Part shown: piece by piece, positions 10,896 through 26,394 of the stretch | Numbering within the stretch: position 1 is the first letter of the stretch | Layout: the number at the start of each line of letters is the position of its first letter | NCBI RefSeq assembly: GCF_026212465.1 | Contig: NC_080060.1 | Coordinates: 797,501 to 861,500, forward strand | Length of the DNA stretch: 64,000 nucleotides | Direction: 5' to 3' | Source: Amaranthus tricolor | Lineage: Eukaryota; Streptophyta; Magnoliopsida; Caryophyllales; Amaranthaceae | Program-made: the position numbers and the translations under genes | Notes under the pieces: model-generated | What the model was told of the DNA's origin: nothing | Databases searched by the model: none | The model's input: only the letters and a program-made list of their open reading frames with translations

Positions 10896-11811
10896 CGTGC
10901 ATCGATTTGAAGTCTCAGTTCGGTACTCAACGTTCCTACGAATATGATACAATCTAACAGCGTCCAACAACGCATCCTTGTTATCAAACATCATACCCTT
11001 TCAAACTCTCCTTCGTCGGTGTAGGTTGTATCACAATCCCAAGACCTCCAAGAATTGTCCTCAATGTGTTCATCTAGAGGGAGAACCAGTGCATAGGGTG
11101 TAGGGGCAACGATTGTTGGAATGTTTCCTAAAGTCATGTCATTAGCTAGAGCCTCCTCGTCAACACCCACATCATCCTCAGAAGGAGCTTCAACGAATTC
11201 ATTACTCTCACTAATAACATCATCCCAAGGCTCATTTGTATCTTCTAAGTTACAAGTATCATCATTTGTGACTTGAAATTGACTTGATTGGGTTCATTAG
11301 AAGGATAAGAGGAAGATGGCATAAAGGGATTTTATTGGGTAGGGAAGGGCGTATGAGAAGGAGCAGAAGGAGTTATATTCATAAATGCATTTGTTTCCAC
11401 AACATTGATATCTTCATTCCCTAGGGGTACCTCTTCTACATATAACTTTAAAGAAGGACTAGGGGTAGACCTTGAATACTCCCACATTGCATCTATAGCC
11501 TCCTCATCCTCAACCGGAAAAGCTAACAAATCTCCACAAAGATTGTACTTAAAACTTAAATTGACAGTACTTCTTGTAGTGTCAATACCAATCCTAGAGC
11601 ATATAAAATGTTTAAATTCATTCAAATCCATGTATGAATTGCATGCAAACAGTTTACGTCTTCCCCCAACATACTTAACATTGTTACTACTTGATCGTAT
11701 TGAACCATTCCAAAAGCATACAACAGTCACACGAAATGAATCCATTTCTACAACAACACAATACAAAATCAACATCGCCATCGTGTTCATAAATATATTA
11801 CCACTACACAT
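10896..11811 (-). pseudogene. MuDR-type MULE transposase, N-terminal region only, broken
   Basis: On the minus strand, the ATG at 11745 (or the earlier one at 11811) starts a frame with the MuDR N-terminal hallmarks VKYVGGRRKLFACNSYMDL, EFKHFICSRIGIDTTRSTVN and AFPVEDEEAIDAMWEYSRST. It stops at a TAA at 11332 where related proteins continue (likely CAA to TAA). The frame resumes with NPFMPSSSYPSNEPN, shifts by one base near 11265, gives an acidic linker (NEPWDDVISESNEF), shifts again near 11005, then reads GMMFDNKDALLDAVRLYHIR, the start of the next MuDR block. Homology ends near 10910 and PMD sequence follows, so the zinc-binding remainder, DDE catalytic core and SWIM finger are absent. It cannot be an active transposase. 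Confidence 0.78.
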
Positions 11812-12341
11812 TTTAAATTCAACAACAAATTCTCGAACAAACTATTAATTATGAAGATCAAGGCAAATAATAACTACATTCGACATATTCGTAGATCTTA
11901 ATTCTAAATGACCACTATACATGACATACATTTTAAAATCAACTCCAAATAAAAAAATTTAAAATTGAACAACAATTAGTAAATTCGTACTTGAAACAAT
12001 GCAACAATTCAACAACAAGTTGAACAACAACACCAAATAAAAACGTACCTCAATAAACTGTAGATGAACAACAATTAGTAAATTGCAAGTATATGAACCT
12101 ACATTAATGGGAAAGTTCATTAAAATTCACTAAACCCTAATTTTCCAAAAATTGAAAAAAATCAGAAAAAATACCTTAATTCGATGTAGGAAGATTATAC
12201 AACAAATTAGTGGTACCAACTTTGACTTTGATGAATTTAGTTGAAAGATTGAATGTGATTTTAATGGAGGATAAACGAGGGAGAAGAAACTGAAAAACGC
12301 GAACTGAAATGAGGAAGAAGAAGAAACTGGAAAAATAAAAC

Positions 12342-12376
12342 GACTTAAGTCGCTGTTAGTAACAGCGACTTAAGTC
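12342..12376. repeat. 35-base palindrome at the inner edge of the right TIR
   Basis: GACTTAAGTCGCTGTTA and its reverse complement face each other with a central base mismatch only. The core CGCTGTTAGTAACAGCG is the palindrome found in the left TIR at 8318-8334 and, with one change, in the right TIR at 12399-12415. It could form a strong hairpin. Confidence 0.85.
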
Positions 12377-12530
12377 TTTTAATTTTTTTTTTCCTTCTCT
12401 CGCTGTTACTAACAACGACTTATCCAAAGCACTGGTCTGGATGTACGGACGCTTATTTTGGAAAATAAGTTTTCACGGAGCTTATTTTTAGAATTAAGTT
12501 GTTAAATAATCTTATTTTTTTCAAATTTTC
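12375..12530 (-). repeat. MULE right terminal inverted repeat
   Basis: Inverted match to 8203-8358; the outer 20 bases differ at only a few positions and the GCGTCCGTACATCCAGACCA block is identical. Followed immediately by the second target site copy at 12531-12540. Confidence 0.88.
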
Positions 12531-12539
12531 GTTGTTGCA

Positions 12540-12548
12540 TTAGGGTTT
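12540..12548 (-). promoter_or_regulatory. Telo-box (AAACCCTAA) displaced from RPS24
   Basis: TTAGGGTTT on the plus strand is a perfect minus-strand telo-box, a motif that works with site II elements in plant ribosomal protein promoters. It overlaps the right target site copy. Before the MULE inserted it would have lain about 10 bases from the site II elements at 8175-8192, upstream of RPS24. The assignment to RPS24 is an inference from position. Confidence 0.5.
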
Positions 12549-16196
<3,648 letters not shown>

Positions 16197-18660
16197 AAGC
16201 GATGTATGTTTCTTTGTGGTTTATGTTTTCTTTTATTTTGATTGCAAGATTAAATATTTTTGATGATTCTGTGCTGTTTGTGATTTGCTTACAAGTGATT
16301 GGCGCTGTTGTTGATTCGCTGCATCTTGATATTGAACTATAGCTGTTTTTGACTCTTATGATTGTATTTTATAGGGTTGGCTTGTATTGTTTGTTGGAGT
16401 TCAATTATATTTAATATGTGTGCCTTCGATTCGAATTAAGCCTTTTAGTTACATGAATGTGATGATTGTTTTTGTTATGCGGTGTTTCTTAGTGTGACCA
16501 ATTTTCGTGAGTGAAGATATATAGGGATGATTCAAATATTCCCATCAACAATATTTTGTAAAACTAATTGAAATACTTTTCAAACGGTTGCACCAAAATC
16601 CCACTATTGGGCTTAAATGCTCTTCAAGTATTCATTAATCTGTGAACTTCAGCTTTATAACTGCAAAATTAGCTAGAAAATTCAATGACCTAGTTGTGGA
16701 TGACTCTAGTATGCAGATGAATAGGCGTTTGTCAATGCTATGGAGGCTTTCCTTGATTTGCTCTCCCTTTTGAATATGATTCTGTATGGGACACTAGACC
16801 CTTTGGTTAGATTTTGAATTTTTCACTCTTTAATTTGTTCATTTTTTTGGAGTATTTTTCTAACTAATTCTCCTTTTTTTTTACTGCCCAAATCGTTCTT
16901 GTGTCAGATCTTTGCTTGTTATGATAGAATATTCATTTATATCGAGATTATAATTAATGCATGAACGCAACTAGATTAGTTTGTACTTGGACTTTGGTTT
17001 AGCATATACCTATAACTGCTTAGTTTACAAGGAGGTATGGTGATGAAAACATGAATACTACCATGAAAGAGGTTCTCTCTTTCTCACTAATTGTCTCTAG
17101 AAATTTTGAATTTTTTAGCCCCCTCATAGTTTGGGAGCAGAGAAGCCGGTGGAACTGCCTGCCCTACATTCCAGGTGCTAGGGTGAATTTGAACTAAGGT
17201 ACTGAAGAAGACGGAAGAAGTATACGGTCAACCAGTGAGATATTTTCACATCGTTATATTATCTCTCATTACAAGAACCAAGCTAGAGATTAACCAGTCA
17301 ATGCAGTCAAATTTTCAGGAAAGGTTAGCGAATTGTTTTCTTCAGGCTTCTTGGCTCTACTTCCAAGTGCTTGAATGTGAAGCGTGGTTGACTTTTTTCA
17401 TGTTTTCTGAAAGTTATGAATGATTTCGAGAGCATAAGATAGGGTCAATCGAAAACACTACATTAGTGCACACATTGTCAACAGTGTTGTTGTTTTTTGG
17501 GTTAAGGGTGAAGAAGATCATTCATACTACTGAGAAGGTGTGCTCTTAGCTGAAATTCTTGAGCAGTGGTTTTGTTGGGGGCCTTGTTCCTTTACAGTAG
17601 AAATAATTACGCAATCTTGCTACATTAGAAAGATAACTCATCATTATTATCATTATTCTTTAAGGTACGTATGGGTCCATGGGGCTCTTCCTATTCCCAG
17701 GATATACTCTATGGCATGAACTCAGGTGATGTTGATCCCGGTACTAATCTTCGGAGATGAGTTCCACACCCTTGTGCTGTTATGCTCTATATTTTTAGTC
17801 TCCCACCGTTAAAATTAAGATCTTTTTTTATTTTTTATTGTAGACGTGTAGTCTCCCAATGATTTTCTTGGTTACAGATTAGTAATAGATGGGCCGATGA
17901 AAGTATAGTCTTTGCTCTCGATCCATATGTTGTGCAACAAAATATTTTTGAAGTGGATCTAAATGGCAATTAGTTGTATTTAGTTTGTTCTTTTTTGATT
18001 TTTCGTCGCTCTTGTAAATTTGATGATGCTTTAAGTATTCTAATTCGTACTTCGTTGTAAATAATTGATTTTTGAAAAAATGTAAAATGGTTGTAGTTTC
18101 TGGATCTGTTTCTTTAAAAGCCTACAATGTCTTCAAGGCTCGACAACAGGATTAGATATTCTCTAAAGAGCATCGAAGTCAGTGAAGAAAAAAATAAATC
18201 TCCAAGTCTAGTGCACATGCATGTTTTGGTGATCAAGCTCTTGGACATGATACCATTTTCATGAGAATGTATTCATATTAGAAGTTAGTAAAAGAAACAT
18301 TAGTAAGAAGGGCATTCAAATTCTTGAAGGTAGTAGCAACTAGCAAGGATAAAGGATCATGGTTTTAATGCAACAGCTGATTGTGTTCTCACTAGTGGCA
18401 TGGATTTCTCGGTTTCCAATCCCTCAAATTCCTTCTAAGTAGAAGCTCGAAATTGAAGTCTTTTAATGATATTACGACAATTGAAGATACATTTTTTTTT
18501 CTTTAGAATCTTGATGTGTTTTATTTCACACTTGAGTATTGACTTTTTTTTGTTTGTGTATCGGTTTTGGTTTTAATTTAGTTGGAAATGTATCGATATA
18601 GATCCTCTTCTTATTTGCTGCCTTATTATTTTTTCTCGGTTATTTTAAATAGATTAATAT
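16197..18660. other. Downstream region of NKAP, no gene seen
   Basis: Begins with the NKAP 3' UTR. Base composition to about 18450 is less AT-biased than what follows and looks transcribed or formerly genic, but no ORF exceeds ~62 residues and I recognise no domain. It may hold a long UTR, a non-coding RNA or a decayed gene; I cannot tell which. Confidence 0.4.
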
Positions 18661-19150
18661 TAGACTATCTCACAATTTTCTCCATCTAGCAAAATTAACT
18701 ATAATAGAAGTATTTTTGTCATTTATAAGTTTTAATTTCTCCCTTCAAATGCCTTATCATTTTCTCTTGATGTCCTTTAAAATAAGGATAATATGAAACT
18801 ATTTTTACTATTTTTCCCGCTATATTAATTTAGTGCACATTTTCTGTTGAGAGAAAGGAATGAAAGTCATTTACTAAAAGAGAATCTCTTATGCCATATA
18901 AGGGCATTTGATCACGATAATTCTTTTCATCTATTTAATTTTTCATATTGATTTACCAGTTAGTCTATCATGCATTAAATTTAATCTAATTTTAAGATAA
19001 ATTAATAATATCAAATAAAAGGACAAGAAAGAAAAGGATCGCTATTGGTAGTAGTGGGCATTCTACCTAACTAACATGCGAAGCAATCACAATATCTTTC
19101 ATTTTAACATCAAACTACGCATTTTGGTTAAAAATCATAGTGATACAACA

Positions 19151-19212
19151 AGGCTAGTTCTATGATTCTCGTTTCGGGTGTGAGGTCTTGAGTTTGATTC
19201 TTGAAATACCCC
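19151..19212 (+). pseudogene. tRNA-Pro(CGG)-like relic
   Basis: TATGATTCTCGTTTCGGGTG with TGAGGTCTTGAGTTTGATTC resembles the anticodon arm (CGG), variable region and T arm of plant tRNA-Pro, ending near ATACCCC like a tRNA-Pro acceptor end. The D arm is altered, the T-arm consensus GTTCGA is degraded to GTTTGA and the 5' acceptor strand is displaced, so it cannot fold properly. It could be a dead tRNA gene or the head of an old tRNA-derived SINE. Confidence 0.45.
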
Positions 19213-19408
19213 TCAAAATAAATATACCGAAATTTAGTATATTTAGTAATAACGCCAAACACTATCTTTTTGCATTTTAAACCTTTGTGATTAAGGTTTA
19301 GAAAATCGAAAAAAAATTCGTTAGAAACAATGTCGGATGAAGACACTGCACCTTACAGTATTTTTTTTCTCTTAATATGTAGAGATTCTCTAATCTATCC
19401 TCAAATTC

Positions 19409-19444
<36 letters not shown>
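19409..19444. repeat. (AAT)n microsatellite
   Basis: About twelve uninterrupted copies of AAT/TAA. Confidence 0.97.
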
Positions 19445-22400
19445 TGGGCCATTGGTTTATTCTTAGTCCACTATAATTCTTCTACTTCATTCATGGACCT
19501 CTCTTTTGGGCCTACTTGCCTTACTAATCACAAGCCACCTCCACATATGGGTGTTAGAATTTACGTTAACGTAGCATTTTTTGTGCTTAAAACACCATTT
19601 GGCAATTACTCATCTTATTAATTGAACAAAAGTGTTGAATTTGTCAAAAATGTATTTTCTTGGAAATGTTTAGTGAAAAATGTCTTTACAAATATCAAAA
19701 ATTACCATGAATAATACAATTTTTTGTTAATTTCTCTATAATAGTATTAACTATTGATTAACCATGAATAATACCAACTTAAAGGGGTATTTTCCTAGAA
19801 AATCCCTAACATGTTAAAAATTAAACTATAGGTGATTATAAGACAAAAGAAATTAGTATATCAGTTAATCACCAGTTGGTATTATTCTAGAAAAATACTC
19901 CTTAAGTTGGTATTATTCATGATTAATCACTAGTTGGTATTACTATAAAAAAAATTAACAAAAGATTGTATTATTCAGAGTAATTTTTTCATACAAATAT
20001 TATTTTCTATTGTTAATATATAGTTTTGAATATTTAGGATATCTTAAATAATAGTAAGTGTTAGTGTATGTCTCCCCAAAGATTGTTAGATTCACATTTA
20101 TGTGCCCCTATTATTAAAATAAAAAGTTGCTTTCCATTTTCAAAATATAGTGTGAATGTTTCTATTCACATAACTTTTTTCTTTTTTCTTTTTTTCTTTT
20201 TATCCTTCATCTTTGTTAGGGTTCACTTTTTTTTAAATTTCTTTTATTGGATTCTAAGTCAATTTAATGAGATTACTTTACTATATATGAGTACTCTAGA
20301 ATTAAAGTTAGATATGACTTGCATAATCTATTAATATTAAAGTGTGTAGCATATAATACGAAAAAATAAAAATTAATTTTGTTCAATACAAATATATTAA
20401 TGCATTTTTGATCCACTTTCTTTTAGTATCTAATGGTAGACCAAGTACAAAATCACCTAGGTGTTGGAGGTGATTTCAATTACCTAATAACAATGCATTA
20501 TTGTATTGTTGATTCTTTGATGAAATATAATCTATTTTAAGGAGTTATTTAAGACACCATTTAACATATGCGTTCATGTTATTTTGTTGTACTCTTATTT
20601 ATTTTTAGGAGTCTTCTTATTGTGTTAATTTTTCATCGTCTTTCTAATCTTATAATTAATTTTATTTTAACGATTTAATAATTAGATTTATCCTTAGGTC
20701 ATCAATTGCCTAAAAAAAGCATGATACAATGTTGTATCTTTAAAATTAAAATTTTAAATTTAAGTTTCATCCATGATTTTTTTTTGGCATAGTAAGCTAC
20801 CTTATAAATATATAATCCACTTCACCAAAATACTAATAATAATAATATTATTATTATAATAAATTTAAGTTGATTTAATAATATTTTCTTTAACTTGTTG
20901 AAAAAGACATGCAAAGACAACAAATGAGAGGGCAAAAGCAACCTAATCGTAAACGCACCAACTTTTATGAAATTGCCATGCGTGATGGGTTAGTTTAAGA
21001 GAAGATTACTACTATACCACTTTGTTTACGTGGTCCTTGTTTCCACTAAACCTAGAGAAGTACTTCATATATTATAAAATTAAATAGCTCATTTTATATG
21101 AGATCGTTTTATTATAAGACTAGCTTATATAGTAGATTCAATGTATCTGGACCAACCTAAAAGAATTTTTAAAAATATATTGACCTATTATTGATCGTTA
21201 AGACAACTATTATTAAAATTATTTGCTAAAATCAATTATTTATGGTTAATTTTTATTAGATAATATATGGCTCAGCATAACCAAAATCAATAAAAAAAAA
21301 GTTATTCAAAATAGTTTTTTTGTTTTAGTTTATAATTAGCTTTTTAGCTAATTTAAATATTTTTTTTACTATTTAATCGATCAACAAAGTTAAAATTAGC
21401 TAATAGTAATCATTAACAAATAAAAAGTTACTTATACCTCATACTTTATTTAAAGGAATGTATGGAATAATTGCATGGCATAAGATAGTTGATTAATTAG
21501 TTGATTAGTTAGACATAGATTAAAACGTTAGTATGATCTCATGATCTTTGGGGGGCATTCCTAGATAATTTAAATTTAAATTAAAAACCTAATATTATTA
21601 TTGACTCAAACGCTTCTAAATCTAGTTTTTAATTACATAATAGAATGGAGAATGAGAGAGCTAGTTGAAAATTAAAATTATAATCTATTATTTGAAAATT
21701 AGATATTTATTATATGAAACGACAATATTCAATTTTCTAAATTAAAACCTCCTAAATCTTAAAACATAATTAATTAAAGTATACTTCTACGAGGGACTAA
21801 GAACTTATCTCAATTAGAGAACAATATCATTTTCAGAAAAGATTTTAGGTTCAATTCTTATTTTAACGTTTCGTCTTTTTTCTTAGCGCAACCTGTAATC
21901 AATCCCAAAAATCAAAAGCAAAATATTCTAATTTTAACGCTTGATTTATTTTTATTGTTGCTTTTGCAAAATTGTATTATAAATTTCGCTTCTAATATAC
22001 TTTTATTTATATTTAAAACATAATCATAATACATCTTATTTGTATCATCCTAGTGGAACAAATCATAAAATCAACTCTTAACAGTTAATAACCAATAGTC
22101 AATAATACCTTAATTTCTTTTACTTAGATTAGTAATTTTCCTTTGGCACATTTATTACCAAATTTGAAAAATGTTTTTTATTGGGACCTCCAACAACTGC
22201 CATAACTACCATGACTTGAAGTCACATGGGGGCATTGCTTTTAATGACCAGAGTCACCAGACTAACAATTATACTCAATTCCTTTTTTTTCTCCTTTCCT
22301 TTTCTCTTTATCCTTTATTTGTAATATTTGCTTTTTCATGCAGTTAATGTATTAATTTAATTTTTAATATCTTTAGTTATATATAACAAAAAAATTTAAA

Positions 22401-25099
22401 AATTTAATATTAATAATTTTTGCAATGAGACGAATCAAATAAGATCTTACTTGTTATGTTTTAACTTATAGATTAAAAACTAATCACAAATTAAAAATAA
22501 TAAATAAATAGTGCTATTTTTTGATATGTTACTACTAATATAGAACTGAGGAAGTAATATGGTTTGAATATGATGTGCACTCATTTATATTTTACAATTT
22601 ACATACATGTGGATGTCCTATTTAAATGCAATATTAAAATTTCTACGTTATTCGATATAAGATTTAAATTATCAATATTTTAACTATATACACGTAAAAA
22701 ATTATAAAATTTAAAATGTTTAAAATCATATTTTGAGATGAATCTTACAAAATTTAATTTGATTTTAGATTTTCGTACAAAAAGATAAGAAAAATAAAGA
22801 AAAAGTTAAGCGATAAATAGTATAAAAAGTACAAGTGTTGCATTTAATTATTTTTGCCGTTTTATTTATTTTTTTTTTTTTACATTTTCCATTTGAAATT
22901 TTATAAAATGTTCTTCTCATTTGGAATTATTCTATTTTAGTAACCAATAAAAATTCAATAAAATTACTCCACTTTATTACACTCTAGTCTATAGAATTTC
23001 CAATGTATTAACTTTATACATAACCAATTAAATTTAATAACTTTATAACACGTACATTTTAATCAATAAAATCTTTATTATTTTACATTATTTTACTCAT
23101 TTGTCATCTCTCATAGTACCTGATATGTAATATTTATTTATTTTAGTTCTTCTCGAATTTCAAATGGAAAGATATAAAAAATCAAAAGGAATAGAATGAA
23201 AGAAAATATTTACGAATGAAAATTTTAAATATTGATATCTTTATTTATGTATACAAAAAATAATAAAAATTTAATATTCAAAAATTATATTTTAATTTGA
23301 ATCTTACAAGATTTCACGTAAAATATATAATTTCATAAAAAAAAAAAATTAACCCAATATCAAATAACAAAAAATATAAAAAAAAATACAAGTGTTACAT
23401 TTAATTACTATACAACCTATTTATGAATGAAGAAAATAGTTAATTTTAAATCAAATGTTCCTAAATTGGTTGATTGCAGTGAAAATTTGTCGGTTTATAA
23501 TGCTCAATTGGCTAGACACATTCGTACTCATCTTCACATGGCTACCTACACCATTCACATGCATTTTTTTACCAAATCATATTATATACTTTATTAATAT
23601 TCTATCCTTATATAGTTACATGATTTTAGGGTTTAATAAAATATGAACTTAATGTGTCAATTATAACAATTTTAGGGCTTTATGCATGGGCATTTTTGTA
23701 ACTTTGTCTTACTTGATACTTAATTACAAGAATAATAGATTTTTGTGTCAATTTTTAGCTTAATAACTCTTGAGGCAAAACATTATTTGGCACTAGAACC
23801 CTCGCTTCCATAACTCGACACGTCAATTATAATAATTGTTGGCATTTTTGCCACATAAAATTTAGTGACATTAAAAACATGATACTAATTTATATTTTTA
23901 CTGTAATAATTATTGGTTTTTATTTTAAGTTTTAGTACTATAAAGTGATTTAATGACACTTTATTTGACATTTAGTGATATATGTAATTGTTACTATAAC
24001 AGTGTCATTTATGAGAAATGTTAATAAATCCTATGTCGCTAAAAACTTTAATATGATTTTTTATTATGCTGATAAAGCTTAAAGAGTTTAATAAATATCT
24101 ATATATACCATTCGAAATTTAAATATATCTCATTAAAAATATATTATGTTGTAGTTACAATTGTTCCAAAATACCTTATTTGGTAGTACCTATAGTGGTA
24201 ATTATTTTGTTATTAATGGCTTTTGTTTTCACAATTGTTGATGATATGTAAGGCCTTCAGCCTTCTATGACATTTTTCTTTTCCGCTAAAAACCATAACT
24301 AACTATAAAAATTATATTAATTGTTTTGAAGGATAAAAGATTTATTCATTATATTTGTTGCTTAAAGAATGCTTCTTATTTATCCTATGGCCATATCCCA
24401 TATCCTTTTTTTTCTCTCTCTCGAAATTAGCTTACAAAAAAGTTGGAGATAACTTAATTAAATATTCCCTCGCTCACTCATTAAAATTGCTACTAAAAGA
24501 GATTTTTCCTCTCATAATATATGCCTTTTAGTAGAAAATTAAAAAAAAAAAAACAAAAAGATATTTAATTGGTTAGAACTAAGATCATCATTTGATAAAG
24601 CTTTCAAGATTTTTTATCTTAGAAAATATATAAGTCAAAACGCAAAAAGCCAATGAAAAAACTATAAAGCGTATTTTTTTGATTTTGCTTAGCACATTGA
24701 AAAGTCAGGTACCAAACAAAAGTTTTAGTTATTTGCCTAATTAAAAAGTTAAAAATTTTTTAAAAAAATAAATCAAAAATCATTTACCAAAAACAATCGG
24801 AAAATATATTAGTTGCCTAACTTTTAGGCAATTTAATAAACTTTTTCTTAACGAAACAGTGTTGTAATTAATTAAATTGAAGCCGACGGTGTGCTTCTAT
24901 ACATATCCCATACCAAAATATTTTCTTCTTCATTGGACCAACAAATTAGGCAAAATTAGATTTTCATGTCACAATCAAAGAATATATTTAATTTCATACA
25001 TCTAATTTGTCCTTAAATATATGGTATGTTTTTCTTTGCTTAGGATAACAACTTTTCTTTGAGTTAGGTCTTATGTCATCTTAGATTATGATCTTTCAA

Positions 25100-25102
<3 letters not shown>

Positions 25103-25174
<72 letters not shown>
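25103..25174. repeat. (AT)n microsatellite
   Basis: About 36 uninterrupted AT dinucleotides; the open frames over it are artefacts. Confidence 0.98.
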
Positions 25175-25177
<3 letters not shown>

Positions 25178-26394
25178 CACGTGCAATGGTTTTATTGCAT
25201 ATATGTCTATTACATGTAGCGACGGATTCAGATGTCTACTATTGTCCGTACGTAAAGACATCAAATTTAACAGCCTTATCATCTTTAATATGATATATGG
25301 AGTATTAAAATAGATTTTTATTTTTGTATTTATTAAACGTTATTCGACACAACTAAGTTTTTTCGTAGAACCAGCATTGACTAGATGTTCAGAATTTATT
25401 AACAAATTCCATTCAATTAAGAAGAATAATGTCACACTTTTTAATTTCATATCCATCAATTTGGAATAAAGATTTAATGAACTTTTATGTCGATCCTTAA
25501 TTGGAATTAAATATTGGCCCTACTTTGATTTATTCTAAAGGTCAATTTCATCTTATCTAAGAGAATTCTTGAGAAAATTTGAAGAAATCTTAGCTCCACT
25601 TTTGTAAGCATGTCCACATGCATGGTTGTGACAATGAAGTGAAATGATGACTACAATATATAGAAAAATGTTAAAAGAAGTTTGAATGGTTATGAATATG
25701 AATTTATTTACTTAAGAAAAATTAATGTCTAAACAAATATTTATATTTTTTTCTGTTTTAAAGATATGTTTTATCCTTTTACTCGTAATATAAATTTATT
25801 ATTTAATTAAACTGGAAAATATATTTAAGATGAAAATAACATATTGATATGCAGTGATTTTGATCTCATATTTTATTACTCTATCGGTTTCATGTTGTTT
25901 GTTAAACTTTAACTAAAAGTATAAGAGTTTTTTTTATCAAATGTAACAAACAATATGAAATGGATGGGATATTAATTCTTTTAGCAAAATTAAGTTTTAT
26001 TAATTATCAATACTTTTTTCATTAATTGTTCAATACATTTTTGTTTAGTTGATTCTACTTAATATTTTCTAATATATTAGAGTACAAACCCTTGAACAAT
26101 CAAAAGGACTAAGTGGGGGAAATTATGTATTGAAAACCACATGCATGACCTGCCTAGAAATACATGGGGTGTTTGGCAGAAGAGGTTTATAGGGGATGGG
26201 AATGTAATTAATTTTTTTTTTTTAAAAAAAAAATTATTTTAGTTACAGTCTTTTTACTTGGAATTTAATTGACTGTGCATAATTTTCGTATTCTCTTATT
26301 TGAGGAAGTCCAAATATAATCTGTCCACTAGCTATCTTTTATCCTTAAACCCTGACCGATGACCATGATCATTACTGAAAACGTTTGCCATAAC

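Larger units (their letters stand above)
8203..12530. mobile_element. Mutator-like element (MULE) with GRF zinc finger, MuDR N-terminus and plant mobile domain, decayed
   Basis: The ends are terminal inverted repeats of about 155 bases (8203 to ~8358 and ~12375 to 12530) beginning GAAAAAGTGAAAAAAATAAG and GAAAATTTGAAAAAAATAAG, flanked by the exact 10-bp duplication GTTGTTGCAT. Total length is 4328 bp. Inside are a short GRF zinc-finger ORF on the plus strand near the left end and, on the minus strand reading in from the right end, a MuDR-type transposase N-terminal region followed by a PMD gene. I see no DDE catalytic domain, so the element is non-autonomous. Nonsense codons and frameshifts in both minus-strand genes show it is old or damaged, yet its ends and duplication are well preserved. 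Confidence 0.92.
18661..26390. other. AT-rich intergenic desert, part 1
   Basis: No gene supported. Contents I can point to: a tRNA-Pro-like relic (19151-19212), an AAT microsatellite (19409-19444), a TA microsatellite (25103-25174), poly-T/poly-A tracts and partial MITE ends near 21095. The small ORFs are low-complexity or microsatellite translations. Confidence 0.6.

Noticed and set aside
10436..10987. 183-codon minus-strand ORF as one protein starting at 10987
   Set aside because: The first ~30 residues are a wrong-frame reading of MuDR sequence, and the last ~30 are intron; only the middle is PMD.
21800..21900. Possible SINE head (AGAACTTATCTCAATTAGAG ... GGTTCAATTC)
   Set aside because: Box A and box B-like words are there, but spacing and sequence are too degenerate and no tail or target duplication is visible.
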